DNA of 29,480 nt from Moraxellaceae bacterium (GTDB taxonomy: Bacteria > Pseudomonadota > Gammaproteobacteria > Pseudomonadales > Moraxellaceae): the NCBI GenBank assembly GCA_003543245.1, contig DPJB01000001.1:1-29480 (forward strand), in the 5' to 3' direction. Position numbers and translations under genes: made by a program. Below, piece by piece: positions 1 to 7,859 of the stretch (position 1 is its first letter; every line of letters begins with the position of its first letter). The notes beneath the pieces are model-generated. The model was given only the letters and a program-made list of their open reading frames with translations. It searched no databases and was not told the DNA's origin.

Positions 1-879
1 GACCTGATGCAGAACGTGGAGTTCAAGGTGTTCGCCGGCCCGGCCAAGGATCCGAAGGGCCGTATCGTTGCCCTGCGCGTTCCCGGTGGCGGCGCTATGC
101 CGCGCAGCCAGATCGATGAATACACCAAGTTCGTCGGCATCTATGGTGCCAAGGGTCTGGCTTACATCAAGGTCAACGACCTGGCGGCCGGCATCGAAGG
201 CCTGCAATCCCCCATCGTGAAGTTCATCGAACCGATCGTGATGGAACTGCTGCAGCGCGTGGGCGCCGAAAACGGCGACCTGGTGTTCTTCGGTGCCGAC
301 AAGGCCAGGATCGTCAACGATGCCATGGGCGCCCTGCGCGTTCGCGTTGGTCACGACCTCAAGCTGGCCACCTGTGAATGGGCCCCGCTGTGGGTAGTCG
401 ACTTCCCGATGTTCGAAGAGACCGAAGATGGTCACTGGACCTCGGTTCACCACCCCTTCACCATGCCCAAGTGCGATGTGGAAACACTGACCAGCAACCC
501 GGGCGCGGCGCTCTCCGTAGCTTATGACTTCGTGCTGAACGGTACCGAAATCGGCGGCGGCTCGCTGCGTATCTACAACATGGACATGCAGAAGGCCGTG
601 TTCAAGGCGCTGGGCATCTCGGATGAAGAAGCCAACGAGAAGTTCAGCTTCCTGCTGGATGCGCTCAAGTATGGCGCGCCTCCCCATGGCGGCCTCGCCT
701 TCGGTCTGGATCGCCTGATCATGCTGATGACCGGTGCCACCAGCATCCGTGACGTGATTGCCTTCCCGAAGACCAAGACGGCAGAGTGCCTGATGACGCA
801 TGCCCCGGCACCGGTTGATGGCAAGCAGCTGCGTGATCTGGGCATCCGCGTGCGCGAAAAAGAAAAAGCAGCCGAATAA
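1..879 (+). CDS. aspS: Aspartyl-tRNA synthetase, C-terminal half (5' end outside window)
   Basis: This enzyme charges tRNA-Asp with aspartate in the cytoplasm. The frame is open from base 1, so the gene starts upstream and only about 292 residues are present; the bacterial family is near 590. The first part (from VEFKVFAGPA to about residue 130) fits the GAD insertion domain typical of bacterial-type AspRS. The rest is the second half of the class II catalytic core, with the conserved GTEIGGGSLRIYN segment and motif 3 (GGLAFGLDRLIMLM), whose Arg binds ATP. It ends with TAA, 63 bases before yebC, the same neighbour as in Pseudomonas. The anticodon-binding domain is not visible, so it cannot be judged whether the enzyme discriminates tRNA-Asp from tRNA-Asn. 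Confidence 0.97.
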   Translation, partial: DLMQNVEFKVFAGPAKDPKGRIVALRVPGGGAMPRSQIDEYTKFVGIYGAKGLAYIKVNDLAAGIEGLQSPIVKFIEPIVMELLQRVGAENGDLVFFGADKARIVNDAMGALRVRVGHDLKLATCEWAPLWVVDFPMFEETEDGHWTSVHHPFTMPKCDVETLTSNPGAALSVAYDFVLNGTEIGGGSLRIYNMDMQKAVFKALGISDEEANEKFSFLLDALKYGAPPHGGLAFGLDRLIMLMTGATSIRDVIAFPKTKTAECLMTHAPAPVDGKQLRDLGIRVREKEKAAE

Positions 880-942
880 TCCTGTTCAATCCCCTCTCCC
901 GCCCTTCGTGGACGGGAAAGCAGATACACGAGGAAGAGAAGC

Positions 943-1692
943 ATGGCCGGACACAGTAAATGGGCCAACATCAAGCACCGCAAGGCACGTCAGGACGCGG
1001 TAAAAGGCAAGGTATTTACCAAGTACATTCGTGAAATCGTCACGGCGGCCCGCATGGGCGGCCCGAGCGAAGCAGACAACCCTCGCTTGCGTGCCATTGT
1101 CGCCAAGGCGCTCACCGCCAACATGACACGCGATGTGGTCAATCGCGCGATCCAGCGTGGCGCAGGTGGTGACGACGACAAGAAACTCGACGAACTAACC
1201 TATGAAGGTTATGGCGTGGGTGGCGTGGCCGTGATTGTGGAAACCATGACCGACAACCTGAACCGTACCGTCAGCGAAGTACGTCATGCCTTTTCCAAGC
1301 ATGGCGGCAATCTCGGCACCAATGGCTCGGTCGCCTATCTCTTCAACAAGCGTGGCGAGATTTTCTTCCCCGCCGGCGTCAATGAAGACAAGGTAATGGA
1401 AGTCGCGCTGGAATCCGGCGCCGATGATGTGCAGAGTGATGAAGACGGCGTGACGGTCGTGACAACACCGGAAGCCTTCGGTGCCGTGCTTGATGCACTG
1501 GATGCAGCCGGCCTCAAGCCGGAAAGCTCGGAAGTGACGATGTCCCCTTCGACCCAGGCAGAGATCACTGATGTCGACCAGGCAGAGAAGATCATGAAAA
1601 TGATCGACATGCTGGAAGACCTGGACGATGTGCAGAACGTCTACACGAATGCGGACTTCTCCGCAGACGTTATGGCAGAGCTGAACAAGTAA
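943..1692 (+). CDS. yebC: YebC/PmpR/TACO1-family protein
   Basis: The 249-residue protein has the usual family length and the signature N-terminus MAGHSKWANIKHRKARQD, followed by KVFTKYIREI. The family was long annotated as DNA-binding transcriptional regulators (PmpR of P. aeruginosa represses pqsR). More recent work treats members as translation factors that help ribosomes through difficult sequences such as proline runs. I infer the latter general role but the sequence cannot separate the two. The start is fixed by the conserved MAGHSKW and by a GAGGAAGAG ribosome-binding stretch just upstream. It lies between aspS and ruvC, its usual place, and is closed by a strong terminator, so ruvC probably depends on its own promoter or on read-through. 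Confidence 0.95.
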   Translation: MAGHSKWANIKHRKARQDAVKGKVFTKYIREIVTAARMGGPSEADNPRLRAIVAKALTANMTRDVVNRAIQRGAGGDDDKKLDELTYEGYGVGGVAVIVETMTDNLNRTVSEVRHAFSKHGGNLGTNGSVAYLFNKRGEIFFPAGVNEDKVMEVALESGADDVQSDEDGVTVVTTPEAFGAVLDALDAAGLKPESSEVTMSPSTQAEITDVDQAEKIMKMIDMLEDLDDVQNVYTNADFSADVMAELNK

Positions 1693-1703
1693 GCCAGACC
1701 AGT

Positions 1704-1735
1704 AACAGGGCCGCGCAAGCGGCCTTGTTGTTTCA
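1704..1735 (+). terminator. Intrinsic terminator after yebC
   Basis: An 11-bp stem (one G-U pair) is formed by 1704-1714 and 1719-1729 around a GCAA tetraloop and overlaps a T-rich run (TTGTTGTTT). It begins 11 bases after the yebC stop codon and ends 13 bases before ruvC. Confidence 0.8.
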
Positions 1736-1747
1736 GGGATCGTCGAC

Positions 1748-2269
1748 ATGCCCATCATTCTCGGAATTGACCCAGGCTCCCGCATCACCGGCTTCGGCGT
1801 GATTGACTCTGATGGCACCCGGCATCGCTATATCGCTTCGGGCTGCATCAGGATGGCAGAGCTGTCACTGCCCGAACGCCTGCATCGCATCTATGCCGGC
1901 ATTACCGAAATCGTCGCCACCTACCATCCCGAACAGTCCGCCATCGAACAGGTCTTCCTGTCGAATAATGCCGATTCGGCCCTGAAGCTGGGGCAGGCCC
2001 GCGGCGCCGCCATTGTGGCGCTGATGAACCACAACCTGCCGGTATCGGAATACTCGGCGCGGCAGGTGAAGCTGGCCGTGGTGGGAAAGGGATCGGCATT
2101 GAAAGAGCAGGTACAGCACATGGTGGTGCGCCTGCTGTCACTGGATAAATCTCCACCGGCTGATGCTGCCGATGCGCTTGCCATTGCCCTCTGCCATGCC
2201 CAGGCCTCCAGTTCACTGGCCCGGATTGCAGGCGCCGAACACCTCCGCAGCGGCCGAGCACGAGAATAA
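1748..2269 (+). CDS. ruvC: Holliday junction resolvase RuvC
   Basis: RuvC is the homodimeric endonuclease that nicks four-way junctions symmetrically after RuvAB branch migration. The 173-residue length matches E. coli RuvC. The RNase H-like acidic site is visible: D8 in GIDPGSRITGFG, E67 in AIEQVFLSNN, and the C-terminal Asp cluster in PADAADALAIALCH. The FLSNNADSALKLGQARG stretch is also typical. The gene follows the yebC terminator by 13 bases and is separated from ruvA by 163 bases that hold a REPIN-like inverted repeat, so the ruv genes are not as tightly packed as the downstream tol genes. Confidence 0.97.
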   Translation: MPIILGIDPGSRITGFGVIDSDGTRHRYIASGCIRMAELSLPERLHRIYAGITEIVATYHPEQSAIEQVFLSNNADSALKLGQARGAAIVALMNHNLPVSEYSARQVKLAVVGKGSALKEQVQHMVVRLLSLDKSPPADAADALAIALCHAQASSSLARIAGAEHLRSGRARE

Positions 2270-2330
2270 AACTACTGTACGTGTAGCCAGTTAACTGCAG
2301 CTGTGGTACTTAAGTCAAAGTCATCACAAA

Positions 2331-2401
2331 TGTGGGAGCGGCTTCAGCCGCGAATGTGCTGGCAGCGAAAAAGTCCATTCGCGGCTGAAGCCGCCCCCAC
2401 A
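2331..2401. repeat. REPIN-like element: two inverted REP units between ruvC and ruvA
   Basis: The left arm (2331-2356) and right arm (2376-2401) are 26-base inverted copies that match at 25 positions, separated by 19 bases. Each arm carries its own short palindrome, GCGGCTTCAGCCGC, after a GTGGGA-type head (the right arm reads GTGGGG on its own strand). This head-plus-hairpin layout is that of REP sequences of pseudomonads and xanthomonads, and a pair in this arrangement is a REPIN. Such elements are mobilised in trans by RAYT transposases; none is encoded in this window. The folded transcript would form a long hairpin ahead of ruvA. Only one copy was noticed here. Confidence 0.8.
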
Positions 2402-2432
2402 CGACAGCCACCAATTGCCTTGAGAACAAGAC

Positions 2433-3023
2433 GTGATAGCCCGCCTGACAGGAACGCTTATCGAGAAACAGCCACCGGTACTGGTAGTGGATGTGAATGG
2501 TGTGGGTTACGAGCTGGAAGCACCGATGAGCACCTTCTACAAGGTTACCCTTGGCGCAACCGTCACCCTGCATGTGCATCAGGTCGTGCGTGAGGATGCC
2601 AATCTTCTGTACGGCTTTGCCTCGCGCGAAGAGCGCGACATGTGCCGCACCCTTCTCAAGGTCAACGGCGTCGGGCCAAAGATGGCACTGGCCATTTTGT
2701 CCGGCATGGAAGCCGATGCCTTTGCCGCCTGCATCCGCCAGGGCGATGTCACCACCCTTACCCGCATTCCGGGTGTCGGCAAGAAAACCGCTGAACGTCT
2801 GATCATTGAAATGCGGGACCGGGTGGGTGATGGTACTGCCGGCCTCAACCTGCTCGCCGGTGAGGCCGTACCAGCCACCCCTGAGCGTGATGCCGTCACT
2901 GCACTCATTGCATTGGGTTACAAACCAGCCGAGGCCGAGCGTGCTGTCGGCCGCATCAAGGCGGATAATGCCAGCGCCGAAGACCTGATCCGGCAAGCCC
3001 TGAAGGGCATGGTCAGGGCATGA
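2433..3023 (+). CDS. ruvA: Holliday junction branch migration protein RuvA
   Basis: RuvA tetramers bind the four-way junction and load the RuvB motor. The protein is 196 residues against 203 in E. coli. Three parts are visible: the N-terminal OB-fold (MIARLTGTLIEKQPPVLVVD), two helix-hairpin-helix motifs (VNGVGPKMALAIL near residue 75 and IPGVGKKTAERLI near 110), and the C-terminal RuvB-contact domain (VTALIALGYKPAEAERAV). The start is a GTG at 2433, supported by the conserved MIARLTG opening; the ribosome-binding site (TGAGAAC) is weak. It is followed 28 bases later by ruvB. Confidence 0.97.
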   Translation: MIARLTGTLIEKQPPVLVVDVNGVGYELEAPMSTFYKVTLGATVTLHVHQVVREDANLLYGFASREERDMCRTLLKVNGVGPKMALAILSGMEADAFAACIRQGDVTTLTRIPGVGKKTAERLIIEMRDRVGDGTAGLNLLAGEAVPATPERDAVTALIALGYKPAEAERAVGRIKADNASAEDLIRQALKGMVRA

Positions 3024-3051
3024 TTCGACGAGGAATGCGGGAGAGGAATGC

Positions 3052-4113
3052 ATGAGTCTGCTTGAAACCGATGATCGCCTGATCTCGCCTACTGCCCCTG
3101 CCGGCAAGCGCGAAGAAGCCATCGACCGCGCCATTCGTCCCACCCGCCTCGACGACTATATCGGCCAACCGCAAGTGCGCGCCCAGATGGAGATATTCAT
3201 CCATGCCGCGCGTTCCCGCAGCGAGGCACTGGATCACACCCTGATTTTCGGGCCACCCGGGCTGGGCAAGACCACCCTCGCCAACATCATTGCGCGCGAA
3301 ATGGGCGGCAGCCTGAAGTCCACCTCCGGCCCGGTGCTGGAGAAGGCTGGCGACCTCGCCGCCCTGCTCACCAACCTGGAAGCCGGCGACGTACTTTTCA
3401 TTGATGAAATCCATCGCTTGTCCCCCGTGGTAGAGGAAATCCTCTATCCGGCCATGGAGGATTATCAACTGGATATTGTGATCGGCGAAGGCCCTGCAGC
3501 ACGCTCGATCAAGCTTGATTTGCCACCATTCACACTGGTTGGTGCCACCACACGAGCAGGCCTGCTGACGTCACCACTGCGTGACCGTTTCGGCATTGTG
3601 CAGCGTCTGGAGTTCTACTCGGTCGCCGATCTTTCACACATCGTCACCCGCTCGTCCTCCCTGCTGAAAGTACCGATGGATGCCGAAGGCGCCAACGAAA
3701 TTGCGCGCCGCTCACGCGGCACGCCCCGCATTGCCAACCGGCTGCTGCGCCGGGTGCGTGACTATGCCGAGGTAAAAGCTGACGGCAACATTACGGCCGA
3801 TGTTGCCAGCAGCGCGCTCAACATGCTGGATGTGGATCAGCACGGGTTTGACGGCATGGACCGGCGCTTCATGCTCACCCTCATCGAAAAGTTCGGTGGT
3901 GGCCCTACCGGTATCGAATCACTGGCAGCCGCACTGAGTGAAGACGCCGGCACTCTGGAAGATGTGATCGAGCCCTACCTCATCCAGCAAGGCTTTGTCA
4001 TGCGTACCTCACGCGGCCGCATTGCCACCCCGCACGCCTATCTGCATTTCGGCCTCAAGACGCCGGAACGGCTGCAGGAACACATGAACCAGAACCAGAC
4101 GGGCCTTTTCTGA
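3052..4113 (+). CDS. ruvB: Holliday junction branch migration ATPase RuvB
   Basis: RuvB is the hexameric AAA+ motor that pulls DNA through the RuvA-bound junction. The 353-residue protein has the Walker A GPPGLGKTT (67-75), the Walker B region LFIDEIHRL (from 115), the sensor GATTRAG, the arginine-finger segment SPLRDRFGI, and the C-terminal winged helix with FGGGPTGIESLAAAL and RGRIATPHAY. The ATG has a good GGGAGAGGA site upstream. The stop is one base away from the ybgC start, so the tol genes are probably partly transcribed from the ruv promoter. Confidence 0.98.
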   Translation: MSLLETDDRLISPTAPAGKREEAIDRAIRPTRLDDYIGQPQVRAQMEIFIHAARSRSEALDHTLIFGPPGLGKTTLANIIAREMGGSLKSTSGPVLEKAGDLAALLTNLEAGDVLFIDEIHRLSPVVEEILYPAMEDYQLDIVIGEGPAARSIKLDLPPFTLVGATTRAGLLTSPLRDRFGIVQRLEFYSVADLSHIVTRSSSLLKVPMDAEGANEIARRSRGTPRIANRLLRRVRDYAEVKADGNITADVASSALNMLDVDQHGFDGMDRRFMLTLIEKFGGGPTGIESLAAALSEDAGTLEDVIEPYLIQQGFVMRTSRGRIATPHAYLHFGLKTPERLQEHMNQNQTGLF

Positions 4114-4114
4114 T

Positions 4115-4543
4115 ATGGCACTCTCCATGCCGCTGCTGGAATACATTTTTCCAGTCCGCGTTTACATTGAAGACACGGACGGCGGCGGCATCGTCTATTA
4201 CGTTAACTACCTGAAATTCATGGAACGTGCCCGCACGGAATTCCTGCGCCATCTCGGCTTTGATCATTACCTGCATGCAGAAGAAGACTTCATGTTTGTG
4301 GTCAGGGGAGCAGAGGTGCGCTACTTCCAGCCGGCACGCATGGATGATGCACTGACGGTCAGTGCACAAATACAGTCACTGGGGCGTGCGTCACTGGTAT
4401 TCCGGCAGGAAGTCCGACGTGGAGACACCGTGATGTGCAGCGGCCAGATTGATATTGCCTGCGTCAAACGATCCGACCTGAAACCTCGTGCACTGCCCGA
4501 GCGTCTGGTTGAACTGCTGAAATCCCGATACGGAAAGAACTGA
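4115..4543 (+). CDS. ybgC: YbgC, Tol-Pal-associated acyl-CoA thioesterase
   Basis: This is a cytoplasmic hotdog-fold thioesterase of the 4-hydroxybenzoyl-CoA thioesterase family, known to act on acyl-CoA or acyl-ACP. It is 142 residues long, slightly longer than the E. coli protein. The active-site signature EDTDGGGIVYYVNYLKFMER is present, with D22 as the expected catalytic Asp. It starts one base after the ruvB stop and its TGA overlaps the tolQ ATG by one base (TGATG), so it is translationally coupled to tolQ. It is the usual first gene of the tol-pal operon, although mutants in other bacteria have little envelope phenotype. Confidence 0.95.
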   Translation: MALSMPLLEYIFPVRVYIEDTDGGGIVYYVNYLKFMERARTEFLRHLGFDHYLHAEEDFMFVVRGAEVRYFQPARMDDALTVSAQIQSLGRASLVFRQEVRRGDTVMCSGQIDIACVKRSDLKPRALPERLVELLKSRYGKN

Positions 4544-5223
4544 TGAATACACCTGTCGACATGTCCATATGGCATCTTGTCAGCCATGCCAGCTTTGTCG
4601 TGCAACTGGTCATGCTGCTGCTGATTGCTGCTTCGGTATGGTCATGGAACATCATTTTTCAGCGCAGAACCCTCTATCGCAATGCCACACAGGCCGCTGA
4701 TGCGTTTGATACCGAATTCTGGTCCGGTGGCGACATCAATGCCCTGCATGCCCGCCTCACACGCGAACAGGATCTGCAGGGACAGGCGAGCATTTTCCGG
4801 GCAGGCTTCAAGGAGTTCATGCGACTGCGTGAAAAAGGGGCCGATGCCGACGCTGTCATGCAGGGCGTGACACGCTCCATGCGGATTGCCGTCACCCAGG
4901 AGCAGTCCCGACTGGAGGCCAGCCTGAATTTTCTGGCCAGTGTCGGCTCCACCAGCCCCTATGTCGGCCTGTTTGGCACTGTCTGGGGCATCATGACCTC
5001 CTTCATGGGACTCGCCAAGGTGCAGCAAGCCACCCTTGCCGTGGTCGCTCCCGGCATTGCCGAGGCTCTGATTGCAACGGCCATCGGCCTGTTTGCGGCC
5101 ATTCCTGCCGTGCTTGCCTACAACCGTTTTTCTGCCAGCAGTAACGACCTGCTGACACGCTACGAAACATTTGCCGATGAATTCCTGGGTATCCTGCACC
5201 GTGAAGCCCATGGCAAACACTGA
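4543..5223 (+). CDS. tolQ: TolQ, proton-channel subunit of the Tol-Pal system
   Basis: TolQ is the inner-membrane ExbB/MotA-type stator that, with TolR, uses the proton gradient to energise TolA during cell constriction. The protein is 226 residues long, close to the E. coli length. Three hydrophobic helices are visible: near residues 14-35 (FVVQLVMLLLIAASVWSW), near 130-155 (around SPYVGLFGTVWGIMTSF) and near 165-190 (around IAEALIATAIGLFAAIPAVL). The last two line the proton path in this family, and the conserved GLFGTVWGIM and small-residue-rich third helix are intact. The start overlaps the ybgC stop. Confidence 0.97.
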   Translation: MNTPVDMSIWHLVSHASFVVQLVMLLLIAASVWSWNIIFQRRTLYRNATQAADAFDTEFWSGGDINALHARLTREQDLQGQASIFRAGFKEFMRLREKGADADAVMQGVTRSMRIAVTQEQSRLEASLNFLASVGSTSPYVGLFGTVWGIMTSFMGLAKVQQATLAVVAPGIAEALIATAIGLFAAIPAVLAYNRFSASSNDLLTRYETFADEFLGILHREAHGKH

Positions 5224-5259
5224 CACGCCCCCTCGCTACCATCAGGAACATGACTGATC

Positions 5260-5700
5260 ATGGAAAGCACCTTTCGCCGTGAGCGGAAAAAACCGGTAGC
5301 CGAAATGAACGTCGTGCCCTATATCGACGTCATGCTCGTCCTGCTGGTAATTTTCATGGTCACCGCGCCGATGCTGACGCAGGGCCTGCAAGTCGAACTG
5401 CCCAAGGCAGTGACGGACAATATTTCCCTGAAAAACCGCGAGCCCGTGATCATTTCGATCAAGGCTGACGGCTCTTACTGGATCAAGCAGGGCAATGCGC
5501 GGGATCGCCATGTGGACAAGAATGAAATTACGGGTGAAGTCCGCGAAGCCCTCGACAAATCGCCGGAGGCTCCGGTACTGGTCAATGGTGATCATCGTGT
5601 GAAGTACGGTGTCGTGGTAACGATGATGGCCCAGTTGCAACAGGCTGGCGTTCCCAATGTCGGTCTGCTGACGCAGGCAGCACCCGATGTCGCGCCCTGA
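5260..5700 (+). CDS. tolR: TolR, proton-channel subunit of the Tol-Pal system
   Basis: TolR is the ExbD/MotB-type partner of TolQ. It has a single N-terminal transmembrane helix followed by a periplasmic domain that binds peptidoglycan when activated. The 146-residue protein carries MNVVPYIDVMLVLLVIFMVT, with D23 at the same number as the essential proton-carrying Asp of E. coli TolR. The ATG at 5260 has an AGGAA site 11 bases upstream; the ATG at 5250 is in another frame. The 3' end overlaps tolA by 14 bases. Confidence 0.96.
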   Translation: MESTFRRERKKPVAEMNVVPYIDVMLVLLVIFMVTAPMLTQGLQVELPKAVTDNISLKNREPVIISIKADGSYWIKQGNARDRHVDKNEITGEVREALDKSPEAPVLVNGDHRVKYGVVVTMMAQLQQAGVPNVGLLTQAAPDVAP

Positions 5701-6508
5701 TCTGGCACCGGCCGGCATGAGCCCGGAAAACCGGCGCGCACTGAAACTTTCCATCGCACTGCATGTCGGGATTGTCGTGCTTGCCTTCCTGCTGCCACAC
5801 TTGCATCGCCCCCCTGTCATTGAGCCTCCTCGTGTGGTTGAAGCCGTGCTGGTAAGTGCCACATCCATGCCCAGACCGATACCGCCCCAACCCGTTATTG
5901 CTCCGGCCCCGGAGCCGTTACCGGTTGTCGAGCCGGAGCCGGTCAAGCCTGAAATCAAACCGGTTGTAAAACCGTTGCCAGTGCCAGTGCCAAAAGTAGC
6001 CCTGCCTCAGGCAAAACCAGTACCTGAAAAGCCCCAGCCACCAAAACCAGCAATAGCAAAACCCGCACCCGCCAAACCATCCCTTAACCGGAATGCGCTC
6101 GATGCAGAAATGCAGGCACTTGATCGCGAAATGCAGGCCCAGCAGATGAAGGCTGATGCAGACCGGATACAACGCGAAGCGGCCAGCGCAGCCGCCAGTG
6201 CCCGCGATGCGGCCAATCTGGCGATCAAGGAAAGGCACGAACGGCTGATCCGCCAGCGCGTGATAACAAAATGGAACAGACCCCTGTCTGCAAGGCATGG
6301 CATGGTAACAACCCTGAGGATCAGTGTTCTTCCCGGTGGTGAGGTCAGCAATATCGTGATCATCAAAAGCAGTGGCGATGCCGCCTTTGATGCGAGCGCG
6401 AAAAATGCGATCGAGAGTTCCAGTCCACTGCCGGTACCCGATGACATTGCCGTGTTCAATTCCTATTTCCGCGTATTCGCCTTCAAATTCAGTCCGGAAG
6501 ACATGTGA
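5687..6508 (+). CDS. tolA: TolA, proline-rich periplasm-spanning protein of Tol-Pal
   Basis: TolA links the TolQR motor to TolB and Pal at the outer membrane. The N-terminal helix (about 19-38) has the SxxxH motif (S22, H26 in LKLSIALHVGIVV) used to contact TolQR. Domain II is unusual. Residues about 42-132 are dominated by Pro with Glu, Lys and Val (repeats such as PEPVKPEIKPVVKPLPVPVP), and only a short Ala/charged helix (about 135-185) follows; E. coli TolA has a long Ala/Lys helix and 421 residues against 273 here. The C-terminal TonB-like domain (IRQRVITKWNRP to the end) is intact. The ATG at 5687 overlaps tolR; an in-frame ATG at 5717 is an alternative. Confidence 0.93.
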   Translation: MSRPDLAPAGMSPENRRALKLSIALHVGIVVLAFLLPHLHRPPVIEPPRVVEAVLVSATSMPRPIPPQPVIAPAPEPLPVVEPEPVKPEIKPVVKPLPVPVPKVALPQAKPVPEKPQPPKPAIAKPAPAKPSLNRNALDAEMQALDREMQAQQMKADADRIQREAASAAASARDAANLAIKERHERLIRQRVITKWNRPLSARHGMVTTLRISVLPGGEVSNIVIIKSSGDAAFDASAKNAIESSSPLPVPDDIAVFNSYFRVFAFKFSPEDM

Positions 6509-7791
6509 TGCTGCGTTTTTCCGCTTTGGTTTTACTGCTGGTGATATCCAGCCTTAGCCGTGCCGAACTCGTGATTGAAATCACGCGCGGTGCCGATGAT
6601 GCCCTGCCAATTGCGATTGTCCCGTTTGCCGGCACCCAGGCCAGCGACAACCTTGCCGGCATCATCAAGGCAGATCTGGATCGCAGTGGCCGTTTCCGCT
6701 CACTCCCCGACGCTGCACTCCCGTCACAACCCTCCTCCTCTGCCGAGGTGAGGTATGCTGAATGGCAGAATGTTGGCGCCAATCATCTGGTGACCGGCTC
6801 GGTACAAACAACGGCAAGCGGTCAGTTCCAGATCAGCTATGAGCTGTTCAGCCTTGATCGCAAGGTGCGACTGCTGGGCGAGAGCCTGACAGTTCCGGCA
6901 AGCCAGTGGCGCGATGCGGCACACTTTGCCGCCGACAAGATATTCGAGACCATCACGGGCGTTCGCGGTATTTTTTCCACCAAGATCCTCTACGTAAACC
7001 AGTACCCGCATAACGGCAAACTGCGTTACCGTCTGGAGCTCGCTGATGCCGATGGCCAGCGCCCGCTCAGCATCCTTGACTCGCCAGAACCCATCCTGTC
7101 ACCAGGCTGGTCCCCGGATGGTCGCAAGGTTGCCTATGTGTCCTTTGAAAGCGGCCGCCCTGCCATTTACTCGCAGACAGTTGCCACCCAGCAACGCACA
7201 CGTCTCGCCAGCTTTTCCGGCCTGAATGGTGCGCCGGCATGGTCGCCGGATGGTCGCCGCATGGCTCTGACGCTGTCACGCGACGGCAATCCTGAAATCT
7301 ATGTCATGGATATCGAAAGCCGCGCGCTGAGCCGGATTACGAATCACGCGGCCATCGATACCGAACCCCGCTGGATGCCGGATGGCAAGGCGCTGGTGTT
7401 TACGTCAGACCGCGGCGGCAGTGCACAGGTATATCGCGTATCGCTGGATGACCTGAAGGTAAAACGCCTTACGTTTGAAGGCAGCTTCAATGCTCGTGCG
7501 GATGTCAGTCCTGACGGCCGCTATCTGGCGCTGGTAAACCGCCAGCGTGGCCAGCAATTCCAGATTGCCGTGCAGGACATGAACAATGGCGTGATGAATG
7601 TACTGACACAGACACCACTCGATGAAAGTCCCAGCTTTTCCCCCAATGGCCAGTCTCTGGTGTATGCCAGCCGCAAGGGCAAGTATGGAGAACTGGGCAT
7701 TGTTTCAATTGATGGACGCTCGCATGTCCGGCTTCCCGCCCGTCTGGGTGAGGTGCGTGAGCCCGCCTGGTCTCCGTACCTGAGACCGTAG
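6508..7791 (+). CDS. tolB: TolB, periplasmic beta-propeller of Tol-Pal
   Basis: TolB shuttles between Pal and TolA and helps release Pal from peptidoglycan-bound states at the division site. The 427-residue protein has a signal peptide (MLRFSALVLLLVISSLSRA, cleavage before ELVIEI), an N-terminal domain to about residue 160, and then a beta-propeller with repeated blades. These are recognisable as SPGWSPDGRKVAYVS, APAWSPDGRRMALTLS, EPRWMPDGKALVFTS, RADVSPDGRYLALV and SPSFSPNGQSLVYAS. I chose the ATG at 6508, which overlaps the tolA TGA as TGATG; a GTG three bases earlier would add one Met. The N-terminus ELVIEITRG is the segment that binds TolA in the E. coli protein. Confidence 0.97.
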   Translation: MLRFSALVLLLVISSLSRAELVIEITRGADDALPIAIVPFAGTQASDNLAGIIKADLDRSGRFRSLPDAALPSQPSSSAEVRYAEWQNVGANHLVTGSVQTTASGQFQISYELFSLDRKVRLLGESLTVPASQWRDAAHFAADKIFETITGVRGIFSTKILYVNQYPHNGKLRYRLELADADGQRPLSILDSPEPILSPGWSPDGRKVAYVSFESGRPAIYSQTVATQQRTRLASFSGLNGAPAWSPDGRRMALTLSRDGNPEIYVMDIESRALSRITNHAAIDTEPRWMPDGKALVFTSDRGGSAQVYRVSLDDLKVKRLTFEGSFNARADVSPDGRYLALVNRQRGQQFQIAVQDMNNGVMNVLTQTPLDESPSFSPNGQSLVYASRKGKYGELGIVSIDGRSHVRLPARLGEVREPAWSPYLRP

Positions 7792-7809
7792 GCCAACCCC
7801 GTTCTGGCC

Positions 7810-7836
7810 GGTGCCCGCAGGGACACCAGTTTTTTG
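7810..7836 (+). terminator. Terminator-like hairpin between tolB and pal (possible attenuator)
   Basis: GGTG (7810-7813) and CCC (7814-7816) can pair with GGG (7820-7822) and CACC (7824-7827), leaving A7823 bulged and a GCA loop. A run of six T (7830-7835) follows after AG. It lies 18 bases past the tolB stop and ahead of the pal ribosome-binding site, so it could lower read-through into pal. The stem is short and bulged, so strength is uncertain. Confidence 0.5.
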
Positions 7837-7859
7837 TAGTAATGAAGGAGAGTGTGATC

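Noticed and set aside
1195..1818. Long antisense open frame across yebC and the ruvC start
   Set aside because: It spans the yebC terminator and two well-supported genes and has no recognisable protein features.
5918..6459. Antisense open frames across tolA
   Set aside because: They are mirror frames of the proline- and alanine-rich tolA coding sequence, without ribosome-binding sites or family signatures.
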